Source: Serratia odorifera (GTDB taxonomy: Bacteria > Pseudomonadota > Gammaproteobacteria > Enterobacterales > Enterobacteriaceae). Taken from it: 64,000 bases of DNA. Position 1 is the stretch's first letter. Every line of letters begins with the position of its first letter. Location: contig NZ_LR134117.1 in assembly GCF_900635445.1 (NCBI RefSeq), positions 930,001-994,000 on the forward strand, in the 5' to 3' direction. The notes beneath the pieces were generated by a model. That model saw only the letters and a list, made by a program, of their open reading frames with translations, had not been told where the DNA came from and did not search any database. This document shows positions 1-9,562 of this stretch, one piece after another. A program made the translations under genes and the position numbers.

Positions 1-475
1 TGCTCAAGACGTGCTTTGGTTCTGTCTGCCTGTGCTAGCAGCGTATCGAGTTTTTCAGCGATGATTTTTTGTTCTGTAATGGGTGGCAGAACAATATCCA
101 AATTATAGGCATCATCCCTATTAAGACCTGGAATAGCAGTTGATCGATTTAGCTTCGTTAGCGGTAAAAAAGACAAATAGTAAACCAGTACTCAAGCGGT
201 TGATTGTAGAAATCATCAATATAGTAAGTTGTATCGATTGGGAAAAATGGTTCTGTTGATTTTTGCACTACACCGAATGAACCCTTACGCCCAACAATTA
301 ATCCACTGTGATTGATCAACGGGATGGAGTGTTTTCCTACTACGCCATTGGACCCATATACATGAAAACCAACGCCATCACGAGTTTGTGCTGATAACGA
401 TTTGCCATATTTGAGCTCGATTACATGACCCAATAGAGTACAACCCCATCCCTTCGGTAATTTCACCGCACTCAT
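1..475 (-). CDS. hsdS: Type I restriction enzyme specificity subunit HsdS (5' part, runs off window)
   Basis: HsdS is the DNA-recognition subunit that directs the HsdM methylase and HsdR translocase to a bipartite site. About 157 N-terminal residues are visible: the first target-recognition domain (PKGW near the start, KYGKSLS, GSNGVVG, YIDDFYNQPLEYW), then the conserved spacer stretch (DIVLPPITEQKIIAEKLD). The second recognition domain lies beyond position 1. The ATG at 475 overlaps the hsdM stop (ATGA), typical of hsdM-hsdS coupling. One base is missing near 184 (a T run short by one), so the frame stops early after LFYR, but the other frame continues the domain. Probably a sequencing error. 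The recognition site cannot be predicted. Confidence 0.88.
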
Positions 476-2060
476 TCCTTCACCTCACCAAATGCTTCGT
501 TCAGCAACTGACGCTGAGCATCGGCCACTTCATCCGCCCCTAGCTCACGCATCAGGGCATCAAGTTCTCCCATTGCTTGTACAAGCTCGGTCATCGCTTC
601 TGCCACTAACACATCTGGCTCAGGCAGGTTGTCGGCATCGATGCTGTCTTTATCTTTCAGCCAGGAGATATCCAGCGAATCAGACTTAGCGCTACGGATC
701 CACTCACGGCTGAATTTACGCCAGCGGCTCGTAGCCTGGTGCTGGTCGATATTTTGATTCTCTTCACTATCAGCAATTCAGCTTCTTCGGCGTTAAAGCT
801 CCACTCACCTTCAGGGCGCGGGCTAAGGCCGTGTGGATCCACGCCGTAGACAGTTTCAAAGGGCTGCAAATGCTGCTCGGTAAATGGCGTGCGCTTGCCA
901 AAGCTTGGCATATTGGTACGCAGGTCATACACCCAGACATCGTCGGTGCAGTTCTTATCCTGATTAGGATTTGCCACCGTACCTTTGGTAAAGAACAGCA
1001 CGTTGGTTTTCACGCCCTGAGCATAAAAGATGCCGGTCGGCAGACGCAGAATGGTGTGTAGATGACACTTGTCCATCAGGTCGCGACGGATATCAGTGCC
1101 CTTGCCGCCTTCGAACAACACGTTATCCGGCACAACCACTGCAGCGCGACCACCAGGACGCAGCGTCTCGATAATGTGTTGCATAAAGCACAGCTGTTTG
1201 TTGCTGGTTGGGTGAACAAAGGTACGGGTAATGTTAGTACCTGCGGCACTACCGAACGGTGGGTTGGTCATCACCACATGAGCCTGTGGCAGGTTTTCAC
1301 CATCGCTACCGAGCGTATTGCCAAGGCGAATCGCGCCGCCGTGATCGAGGTTGCCTTCAATATCGTGTAACAGGCAGTTCATCAATGCCAGACGACGGGT
1401 GCCTGGTACCAGTTCTAGGCCGATAAAAGCGCGGTGGATCTGGAAATCCTGAGTGTCGCCGTCAAGATCGTCCAGATCGTTGGTCTGCGATTTTACGTAG
1501 CGGTCCGCTTCAATCAAAAAGCCTGCCGTGCCCGCTGCCGGATCCTGGACAATTTCACGCGGCTGTGGCTTCAGCAGGTGAACGATAGTTTTAATCAGCG
1601 GGCGTGGGGTGAAGTACTGACCTGCGCCGGATTTGGTTTCGTTGGCGTTTTTCTGCAACAGCCCTTCATACATATCGCCGAAGTCATCGCGAGATTTGCC
1701 ATCACTTCCGTTGTACCAGTCGAGCGAGTCCATATTGCTGACCAGCTCGGTCAACTGTTTGGGTTGTGTGATCGTGGTGTTGACGCTCTGGAACACCGCT
1801 TGCACTAGCTTCTGTTCATCCGCTCCCAAATGGACCAACAAGTTGCGGTAAAACTGCAACTGCTCCTGGCCGATGCGGGATTTTAGGTCGTCCCAACGGT
1901 AACCCACCGGCAAATATTCCTCTTCCTGTCCGGTTTCTTTACACATTTTCAAAAACAGCAGCGAGGCGAGTTCATTGACGTAGTTTTGATAGGAGACGCC
2001 GCCATCGCGCAGGTTGTCACAAAGTTTCCATAACTTAGCGACCAGATCGTTATTGTTCAT
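472..2060 (-). CDS. hsdM: Type I restriction enzyme methylase subunit HsdM
   Basis: HsdM is the N6-adenine methyltransferase subunit of the type I complex. The N-terminal HsdM helical domain covers about residues 1-130. The SAM-binding motif DPAAGTAGF is near residue 171 and the catalytic NPPFG near residue 264. As sequenced, the frame breaks near 778: after FNAEEAE a T run is one base short, and the other frame then gives ADSEENQNIDQ and runs on to a natural end at AFGEVKE, overlapping the hsdS start by 4 bases. Corrected length is about 529 residues, normal for the family. It lies 71 bases downstream of hsdR, in the order R-M-S. Confidence 0.93.
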
Positions 2061-2131
2061 GTCTGATTCCCTGAAAAGCAGCGGCCCTCAATAGGGCCGC
2101 AGAAGATATAATTACCGTGGATGATAACGCG

Positions 2132-5100
2132 TCAGGCTAATTGGTCCCAAATGTAATCACTGAATTTATCCAGCACGCGGTCCAGACCATCATCAAAGGT
2201 GCGTTGCAGCATAACCTTACCGCCGCGACGGTGGAAATTGCCGGTTTTAAACACATCGTCATCAAGCACGACTTTCTCTTTCAGTGCTGTAGCTAAACGA
2301 TCGAGCCAAGCCTGCTGTTCGCTGTTCCAATCGTTTTCGCCTTTAATCCGCACCAGGGCGTGATCCACGCGTTCATCAAACGGCTTTAACGCATCGCCGA
2401 CGGCTGCACGGCGAATATGGCCAATAAGTCTTGCGGCGATGTCCTCGTTGCGTGTCTCTTTCCACGCACTGCGCAACGAGGACTCTTCGAAGTGCTGGCG
2501 GTCAAACCATTCTTGTAGCTCCACAAGGCCTTTACGGGTGAGATCCCGTGGGTGATTGATGACCGCCTGGAGTGCAGGCTGGGTATTAGGAGAGTGTTTT
2601 ACCAATTCATCAAAGGCCTCGAGGAAATCCTGCGGCGTGTCGTAATCACCGTACAAGGACTTCACGCTAATCACTTCGTCATCAATATCTAGGAAAATGG
2701 GGGCATCGCGCAGGGCATTAATGTCAGCCTTCAATTTTTCCAGTCGGGCGATAAATCCCGTCAGCTTGTTAAATGCTTCCGCGCTCCAATGCGGTCCCTT
2801 TTCACGTAAGCGCATTGCCAGACTACCGAAACCGACACCAGCGGCCTCCTGGCAGAGTTCATCCAGGCGGCGTACCTGCTTATCTATTGACTCGCTACGG
2901 TCACGGTTATACATTGCCTGGCTAATAATACGCTGCAATTTGGCGACCAACTGCTCATGACTGTGCTCGGCGTAGCTGCGACCGTCCGCTTCGGTGATTT
3001 TGTAAGTTTCGGAGTCGGTGATTTCGTTGACTAGCGTTTTCAGTTCGACCTTCGGGCGAATCACCACGGGGCGCATGGTGTCTACACTTTCCAGAGTACT
3101 GTAGATGTCTACACAGTCGAAAATCTTGAAGCTGGTTTTACCCACCGCCGGACAAAGACGAGTAGCGCGCCCTTTCATTTGCTCGTAAAGGATGCGGCTT
3201 TTTACCTTGCGCAGAAACACGATATTGCAGATAGACGGGATATCTACGCCAGTGCTCAGCAGATCAACTGTGACTACGATATTCGGCAACCGCTCTTTAT
3301 TGAAGCGTGTGATCATCGTCTGCACTTTCTTCGCATCTTTGTCGGCGTCGCCAGTGATCTTGATCATTGCGTCATGTTCCAGCTGAGGGTACTGTTTTTT
3401 AAATGCTGCACGTAGCTCTTCTACTATCATATCTGCGTGGCTGTTGGTGACACAGAAGACCAGTGTTTTTTGTTGACCCATCGGGTCCAGGTATTTAGTC
3501 AGCTCACCGCAAACTGCACGGTTAAAAGCAGGGATAACCAGACCCCGGTTAAAATCTGCGACTTCAAAATCCTGATCGTCTGCCAGTGTGTCGTTGATCA
3601 CTTCACCTTGCGGGTTCAGGCGTTCCACCTGTTCACCTTTCGCCAAATACACGCCATCCTGGGCATTGCGGGTAGTGATTTTAATCGGTGGATCCTGATC
3701 GATGAGATAACCGTCGATCACTGCAGTACGGTAGGTATAGCGATAAATTGGTTCGCCGAAGATATCGACTGTATGTATGGCAGGAGTGGCAGTAAGGGCA
3801 ATTTTTACCGCATCGAAATGATCGAGAATACGACGGTATGCCGAAACATAATCCAGCTGACTGCGGAACTGCAGTTCGCCCTCAGTCTGTTCCTTATCAA
3901 GAATATAGCCACGATGCGCTTCGTCCACCACGATGCAATCATAACGGCCGACTGGCATTGGTTCGTCTGACTGTAGGGTACGTTTAACCAGTGACTGGAC
4001 TGTAGCAACGTGAATTTTGGTGCTGTCTTCAGGGAACTTGTCCGTCAAACCTTTGATGTCGAAAATACTGTTAAAAGTATCCCCGTTGATGCGGGTATCT
4101 TCAAACGCCCCCAGAGCCTGTTCACCGAGTGAGCGGCGGTCAACAAGGAACAACACACGCTTAAAGCGCTGGGACTGGATCAGGCGAAACATTAATGCGA
4201 TAGCAGTACGGGTTTTCCCGGTACCGGTTGCCATGGCCAGAAGAATTTCTTGTTGCCCTGCAACAATCGCATTCTCTACCGCGCGAACGGCATCTTCCTG
4301 ATAGTAGCGAAGCCCCAATTCGCTCATACTCGGATTATCAACAAACCATTGATTTTGCTTCTGTGGATCGCAGCCTAACATAGCCACGAGTTCTTCCGGC
4401 TGATGCCACTCTGGCAGGGCTTTTGGCATATTCGCAGTGTGACGAACATCACGATACCAAATACCACTTTTTGTTTTTATCGCCGCTCGGTATTCGCGCC
4501 CATTGGTCGAATAGCAGAAGGGAATTTTGAATCGCTGACTACCGTTGGTGTCCTTCCAACTAACCTCATATTCTGGAATGGCTTCATTAACCTCATCAGG
4601 TGAATTGTGCTCAAGCAACGTTTCACGCAGGTAGGCATTATCAAAGTATTTACTGTAGCGATATGACTCAGGAAGTTTGCCAGAAACATCTGTATTTTTA
4701 CGTTTGGCTTCAATGACGGCAATGGGTTTGAGACCTACAAACAATACATAATCTGCAAAACCTGGATTACCATTTTCATCTTTACCGGTTGGCCATTCAG
4801 CAATCGCTTTGTTCACACCGGGCTCGGGGCGAGCACCTTTAGAAAAGCGTAATGTTTTACTGTCAGCCTGCCATTTAGCTTCACGTAGTTGAGCGTCGAT
4901 CAGGAAACGGCTTTCTTCTTCACTCAGATCCAGTTTGCGTTTTGTTGCCTGGTTGGTGATCTCTTTATGATAGGCCTTCCGCTCCTGCTCAGTCTGTTTC
5001 GCCAGCTCTGCATCTTTTGCTGCTAGCTGTGCCTCCAGGGCAGAAACACGCGCTTTCGACTGCTCCTCTGTTTCATGCTGTTTGCCTTCCAGAATGGCAA

Positions 5101-5641
5101 TATAACCGTTCAGCGCGATCATTTTTTGCTGCTGAGCATCTATCTCGGCCTGGCTTTGTACTTTTTCTTGTGCCTGTTGTTCAAGTTGCTGCTTGAGTGC
5201 TAAAACCTCCTGATGATAGAGGCTCTCACCCCTTTCAGGCAGAACAAATATTGGCAGCGCGAAGTCATAATCTTTAGTTACCAGACGGTAGTACCAAACG
5301 CTCAAACGAAAACCAAGCCGCAAACACATCTGAGCATCATCCAGATCATTATGGTATTCATGGACAGCCTGGTTACCGATGCGGCGTAGCTTATGGAAAA
5401 TTGAGAGTATGCTGTCATCAACGAAAGGAATCTTACCCAGCTCACGCAGAAGATCGTGCTGGTTCTCGCAAGGAGGAATATCCAATAACATACCCAGATG
5501 TTTGGCTGTAGCTTCGCCGAACATACGCATTTTTATGAGAGTGGTGTTGGGGTCGTCTGGGTAGTTATTTTCTGCTGCGCAGGCAATTGCGTAAATAAAG
5601 TCATTAACGCCTTTCAGGAAATCGAAGTTGGATTTATTCAT
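2132..5641 (-). CDS. hsdR: Type I restriction enzyme endonuclease/translocase subunit HsdR
   Basis: HsdR is the DNA-translocating and cutting subunit. In its 1169 residues I see an N-terminal DUF4145-like domain (about 20-130), a charged coiled coil (about 155-235), the nuclease core (FADYVLF...IEAKRK, about 298-315), helicase Walker A ATGTGKT (about 472) and the DEAH box (VVDEAHRGY, about 573). A second RecA-like domain follows (TVDLLSTGVDIP, QMKGRATRL), then an EcoEI-type C-terminal region. The frame is intact. It is the first gene of hsdRMS. The EcoEI-like end and R-M-S order suggest a type IB-like family; that is inference. Confidence 0.95.
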   Translation of the reverse strand: MNKSNFDFLKGVNDFIYAIACAAENNYPDDPNTTLIKMRMFGEATAKHLGMLLDIPPCENQHDLLRELGKIPFVDDSILSIFHKLRRIGNQAVHEYHNDLDDAQMCLRLGFRLSVWYYRLVTKDYDFALPIFVLPERGESLYHQEVLALKQQLEQQAQEKVQSQAEIDAQQQKMIALNGYIAILEGKQHETEEQSKARVSALEAQLAAKDAELAKQTEQERKAYHKEITNQATKRKLDLSEEESRFLIDAQLREAKWQADSKTLRFSKGARPEPGVNKAIAEWPTGKDENGNPGFADYVLFVGLKPIAVIEAKRKNTDVSGKLPESYRYSKYFDNAYLRETLLEHNSPDEVNEAIPEYEVSWKDTNGSQRFKIPFCYSTNGREYRAAIKTKSGIWYRDVRHTANMPKALPEWHQPEELVAMLGCDPQKQNQWFVDNPSMSELGLRYYQEDAVRAVENAIVAGQQEILLAMATGTGKTRTAIALMFRLIQSQRFKRVLFLVDRRSLGEQALGAFEDTRINGDTFNSIFDIKGLTDKFPEDSTKIHVATVQSLVKRTLQSDEPMPVGRYDCIVVDEAHRGYILDKEQTEGELQFRSQLDYVSAYRRILDHFDAVKIALTATPAIHTVDIFGEPIYRYTYRTAVIDGYLIDQDPPIKITTRNAQDGVYLAKGEQVERLNPQGEVINDTLADDQDFEVADFNRGLVIPAFNRAVCGELTKYLDPMGQQKTLVFCVTNSHADMIVEELRAAFKKQYPQLEHDAMIKITGDADKDAKKVQTMITRFNKERLPNIVVTVDLLSTGVDIPSICNIVFLRKVKSRILYEQMKGRATRLCPAVGKTSFKIFDCVDIYSTLESVDTMRPVVIRPKVELKTLVNEITDSETYKITEADGRSYAEHSHEQLVAKLQRIISQAMYNRDRSESIDKQVRRLDELCQEAAGVGFGSLAMRLREKGPHWSAEAFNKLTGFIARLEKLKADINALRDAPIFLDIDDEVISVKSLYGDYDTPQDFLEAFDELVKHSPNTQPALQAVINHPRDLTRKGLVELQEWFDRQHFEESSLRSAWKETRNEDIAARLIGHIRRAAVGDALKPFDERVDHALVRIKGENDWNSEQQAWLDRLATALKEKVVLDDDVFKTGNFHRRGGKVMLQRTFDDGLDRVLDKFSDYIWDQLA

Positions 5642-5844
5642 GCGCCTTCCATGTTCTGCTCAGTCTCACGGGAAGCAAAGCAGTTAAGTCAATCTGTTAG
5701 AAAACAATAATGAAAGTATCTTAGCTCTCACAGATTACTCGAGCAATTAATAGTATTGTCTGGGCTGAGTTATGCGCCTGCAAATATCAAAATTAGCAAA
5801 AAAATAAGGAATACCAGATGCATGCCTTCCAGAATTCCTTTTAA

Positions 5845-7103
5845 TCAGCCTGTGCTCAACTTAGCAAAATCAAACGGGCTAACCCCCTTCTCCCGGTTCG
5901 CATCCAGATAATCAGCCCACCACTGCAGCATCAACCTTCGCTCCCCCAGATGCTCCGCCTTATGGATGTAAACTGCCCGTACAGAACTACGCTCCTGGTG
6001 ACTCATCTGCCGCTCTACCGCATCTCGCGACCAAAGCCCCGACTCAATCAACGAACTACACGCCATCGCCCTGAAACCATGCCCGCATACTTCCTTTTTC
6101 GTGTCATAGCCCATTACTCGCAGAGCCTTGTTCACCGTATTCTCGCTAAGAGGTTTTCGCGGATCGTGATCGCCTACGAAAATCAGCTCTCGATTCCCAT
6201 TCATGCTTTTGATCTTTTCCAGAATGGCTAAGGCTTGCCGCGACAAAGGAACAAGATGAGGAGTCTTCATCTTCGAACCACGCTGAGAATGCTTTACACC
6301 TTCCAGCGGTTCACGCTCGCCCGGAATCGTCCACATAGCTGTTTCAAAATCCACTTCTGTCCAGCGTGCAAAACGTAGCTCGCTTGAACGGATGAAAACT
6401 AACAACGTGAGTTCCACGGCCAACCTGGTTAACGGTCTGCCGGAGTAGTGATCAATGCGATGAAGTAATTCAGGAATGCGATTAAGCTCCAGAGCCGCAC
6501 GGTGCTTTCTTTTCGCCGTAGCTACTGCACCGGCTATCTCTTGTGCGGGGTTGTAATCGATTAAACCGCTCTGCACGGCAAAGCGCATAATCGCGGTAGT
6601 CCGCTGCTGTAAACGGGCGGCAACTTCAAGGCGTCCGGATGACTCGACTGCTTTGATGGGGACAAGCAGATCTCGCGTCTTCAGTTCTGCAATATTCCGC
6701 TTACCGATAGCAGCAAAGAGATTATCTTCGAGGTTTTTTCAATACACGATCACTGTGCGACTCAGACCATTTCTGATTACTGGCGTGCCATTCTATGGCA
6801 ACCACTTCAAACGTTATTGCCTCTTGCTCCTGCTCTACCTTAACGGCTTTCTTGTTTTCACTAGAATCGACGCCGTTAGCTAACAGCTTACGGGCTTCAT
6901 CCCGGCGTGCCCGGGCATCTGCCAGCGAGACTTCAGGGTATTTCCCCAGCGCCAGCATCTTCTCTTTGCCACCAAAGCGATAACGTAGCCGCCAATATTT
7001 CGAACCGTTAGGGTGAACCAGCAAAACCATGCCTTCACCGTCAGTCAGCTTATAGGCTTTTGCTTCAGGTAGCCGAACGAACTTTCACATCACTCAGAGC
7101 CAT
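5845..7103 (-). CDS. P4-type tyrosine integrase of the leuX island
   Basis: This is a site-specific recombinase that integrates an island at a tRNA gene. The N-terminal part has the P4-integrase DUF4102 signature (NGSKYWRLRYRFGGKEK, LGKYPEVSLADAR). The C-terminal catalytic domain shows RSSELRFARW (Arg), HGFRAMA (His-x-x-Arg), SHQERS and the Tyr in VYIHKAEH. It lies 205 bases from the 3' end of leuX and is transcribed away from it, the usual island layout. Two homopolymer errors break the frame: near 7070 two A residues appear lost after RSA, and near 6735 an A run is six instead of five. The ATG at 7103 (MALSDVKVRSA) matches relatives. Whether the breaks are real is unknown. Confidence 0.88.
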
Positions 7104-7163
7104 GATGGGCATCCTTTTAGGGGCTCTGTACGGGTACAAGCATTATCGAACCGGAAATACCAT

Positions 7164-7191
7164 CATCTATACCAACATCTGTTGGTAGATG
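7164..7191. repeat. Perfect-type inverted repeat between integrase and leuX
   Basis: A 28-base palindrome with arms CATCTAtACCAACA and TGTTGGTAGATG lies between the integrase start and leuX. The arms match except for one extra base. It could be an integrase or excisionase binding site, or an operator for the int promoter; the position is the only evidence for function. Confidence 0.6.
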
Positions 7192-7262
7192 TGCGTTGAA
7201 GTCGGTTGACCTTGAGAGAGTTAATATAGCGAAAAGGTGGGTAGCTACTGAATTTTAGACAC

Positions 7263-7288
7263 AAAAAAAACCACCTCTCGGTGGCTTC
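7263..7288 (-). terminator. leuX terminator
   Basis: On the minus strand the stem CCACC-GAGA-GGTGG is followed by a run of eight T, about 20 bases after the tRNA 3' end. This is a clear Rho-independent terminator. Confidence 0.9.
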
Positions 7289-7307
7289 TTGTTCGCGCGC
7301 TTACTAA

Positions 7308-7392
7308 TGGTGCCGAAGGCCGGACTCGAACCGGCACGTATCTCTACGGTTGATTTTGAATCAACTGCGTCTACCGATTTCGCCACTTCGGC
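7308..7392 (-). tRNA. leuX: tRNA-Leu (anticodon CAA)
   Basis: An 85-base class II tRNA reading GCCGAAGTGGCG at the 5' end and ending in encoded CCA. The anticodon loop TTCAAAA gives anticodon CAA, read as leucine codon UUG. The GGTTCGAGTCC T-arm and long variable arm are present. The sequence is nearly that of E. coli leuX, a known island integration site. The neighbouring integrase fits use of its 3' end as attachment site. Confidence 0.97.
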
Positions 7393-7420
7393 ACTGAAGT
7401 AGTATGCGGAAAACGGGTGT

Positions 7421-7448
7421 ATTATACCTACCAGCGATCGCCGTGCAA
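7421..7448 (-). promoter_or_regulatory. leuX promoter
   Basis: On the minus strand TTGCAC (7448-7443) and a perfect TATAAT (7426-7421) are separated by 16 bases, with the mature tRNA starting about 29 bases downstream of the -10 box. Confidence 0.8.
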
Positions 7449-7802
7449 TAGTTATCATGGCTTCAATGAGTTAAGTGCTGAAAAAAACGGCGGCGCATGC
7501 CCTGGCTCGCACGTCTCGTCACTGTCGCCCTACCATCCCGCCCTGCCCGCCTGCTCGTCCGCTCACAAAGCTTGTTATACGTCACATTATTTATCACAGG
7601 CGGCTGTTCACTGCTCATTGCCCGCCATATCAGAATAAATTTATTTAATTCAAATAATTAAACAGACAACCATCACATTCTCTCCGCGCCGCAATTGTGA
7701 CCACTATCGCTTACTTGTTAAATCAAATCGTCAAATATTTCTGGTGATAACAAAAAATAACAGCCACGGCGACGGCCTGCCGCCAGTGCCTGAGGAGCAA
7801 AC
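7449..7802. other. Intergenic region upstream of the DeoR gene
   Basis: About 350 bases with no convincing gene. The 5' part is GC-rich, and from about 7630 it turns AT-rich, with stretches such as AATTTATTTAATTCAAATAATT, typical of a promoter region for the downstream operon. TGAGGAGCAAAC supplies the ribosome binding site. I could not fix -35/-10 boxes or an operator. Confidence 0.5.
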
Positions 7803-8570
7803 ATGATCCCGTCCGAACGCCGTGATTTTATCTATCGCTATGTGCATGAATACCAGTTGGTGCCCATCGTCGCCCTGGCGGAGCTGATGAGCGTCTCCCA
7901 TATGACGGTGCGGCGCGACGTCCGCGTGCTGGAAGAAGAAGGCAAAGTGGTCAGCGTCAGCGGCGGCGTGCGGCTGAGCGACACGCTGCGCCAGGAACTG
8001 GCCTACAACGAAAAGGCCCAGTTGCACCACCGCCACAAGCGCGCCATCGGCAAGTATGCCGCCACGCTGGTGGAGGATGGCCAGGTGGTCTATCTGGATG
8101 CCGGCACCACCACCTATGAAATCGCCCGCAATCTGGCGGAGCGTTTCAACCTGACGGTGGTCACCAACGATTTTTCCATTATCCAGCACCTGATGAACCG
8201 CCCGCAGCTCAGCCTGTTCCACACCGGCGGGCTGGTGGATCAGCGCAATTATTCCTGCGTCGGCAACAGCGCCGCGATGCTGCTGCGCACGCTGAACATC
8301 GACGTGGCATTCATCAGCACCAGTTCGTGGGATCTGGAGCACGGGCTGTCGACCCCGCACGAAGAAAAAGTGCTGGTGAAGCAGGCGCTGCTGGAGGTCG
8401 CCCGCCGTCGAGTACTGGTCTCCGACAGCAGCAAATACGGCAAGTACGGCATGTTCCGCGTCTGCCCACTGGAAGCGCTGAACGACATCATCTGCGATGC
8501 CGCGCTGGCGCCAGCGGCACAACAACAGCTCAAAGAACGCGGCCTGCGGCTGCACAACGTCCAACTCTAA
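7803..8570 (+). CDS. DeoR-family transcriptional regulator (YgbI-like)
   Basis: A 255-residue sugar-acid-responsive repressor. The N-terminal winged helix-turn-helix (RRDFIYRYV, SHMTVRRDVRVLEEEG, about residues 5-55) is typical of DeoR. The C-terminal effector domain has the DAGTTTYE motif (about residue 100) and TNDFSIIQHL. It is followed 26 bases later by a D-erythronate dehydrogenase-like gene and then a GntP permease, the same partners as E. coli ygbI. It probably controls that operon. Its ligand is likely a four-carbon sugar acid derivative, which is inference from context. Confidence 0.85.
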   Translation: MIPSERRDFIYRYVHEYQLVPIVALAELMSVSHMTVRRDVRVLEEEGKVVSVSGGVRLSDTLRQELAYNEKAQLHHRHKRAIGKYAATLVEDGQVVYLDAGTTTYEIARNLAERFNLTVVTNDFSIIQHLMNRPQLSLFHTGGLVDQRNYSCVGNSAAMLLRTLNIDVAFISTSSWDLEHGLSTPHEEKVLVKQALLEVARRRVLVSDSSKYGKYGMFRVCPLEALNDIICDAALAPAAQQQLKERGLRLHNVQL

Positions 8571-8596
8571 TCACAACGCTTGGCAAGGAATAACAC

Positions 8597-9560
8597 ATGA
8601 AAATCATCATCACCGGCGGTGCCGGATTTTTGGGTCAGCGCCTGGCCACCGCTCTGCTGCAAGGCCAGCACACCCTGAGTTTTGATCAACTGATACTGGC
8701 AGACATCCACCTGCCGTGCTCGCCGCTGGACGATCCGCGCGTCAGCTGTGTCGCACTCGATCTCAGCCAGCCGCAGGCCGCGGAGGCGCTGATCGACGCC
8801 GAATGCGGCGTGCTGTTCCATCTGGCGGCCATCGTCAGCAGCCATGCCGAAAGCGATTTCGATCTCGGTATGCAGGTCAACTTCGACGCCACCCGGCAAC
8901 TGCTGGAGGCCGCACGCCGCAAGGCACCGGCGATGAAATTTATCTTCACCAGTTCGTTGGCGGTGTTCGGCGGGCAACTACCGGCGCTGATCGATGACGG
9001 CTGCGCGGTCACGCCGCAATCCTCTTACGGTACGCAAAAGGCGATGTGCGAGCTGTTGATTAACGACTACGCGCGCAAGGGCTTTGTCGACGGTCGCGTG
9101 CTGCGCCTGCCAACCATTAGCGTGCGGCCAGGTAAGCCGAATCAGGCGGCCTCGTCGTTCGCCAGCGGCATAATCCGCGAACCGCTGCACGGCGAACCGG
9201 CGGTGTGTCCGGTGTCACCGGATCTGGCGCTGTGGCTATCCAGCCCGGCCAGCGGTGGTGCGCAACTTTATCCACGCCGCCACGTTGCCTGCCGAGGCGT
9301 TCGGCACTGCGCGCACCGTCAACCTGCCGGGCATCAGCGTGCGCGTGCAGCAGATGCTGGATGCGCTGCGCGAGGTGGCCGGCGAGCAGGTCAGCGGCCT
9401 GGTGCGCTTTGAGGCCAATGAGGCGATAAACCGCATCGTTGCCAGTTGGCCGGGCAACTTCGACGTACGCCGCGCGCTGGCCATGGGCTTCGTCGCCGAC
9501 GAAAACTTCCAGCAAGCGATCCGCGCCTTTATGCGCGAACAACAGCAGGGTGGGAACTGA
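8597..9560 (+). CDS. denD: NAD-dependent sugar-acid dehydrogenase (D-erythronate dehydrogenase-like, DenD)
   Basis: An extended SDR enzyme. The NAD-binding ITGGAGFLGQRLA is at residues 5-17 and the catalytic YxxxK is YGTQK. DenD of this family oxidises D-erythronate to 2-keto-D-erythronate. One extra G near 9250 shifts the frame after LWLSSPAS; the other frame gives VVRNFIHAATLPAEAFG and ends at REQQQGGN. The corrected protein is about 320 residues, the family's normal size. It sits between the DeoR regulator and a GntP permease. The other enzymes of erythronate breakdown (OtnC, OtnK, OtnI) are not in the window, so the substrate is tentative. Confidence 0.8.
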
Positions 9561-9562
9561 TT

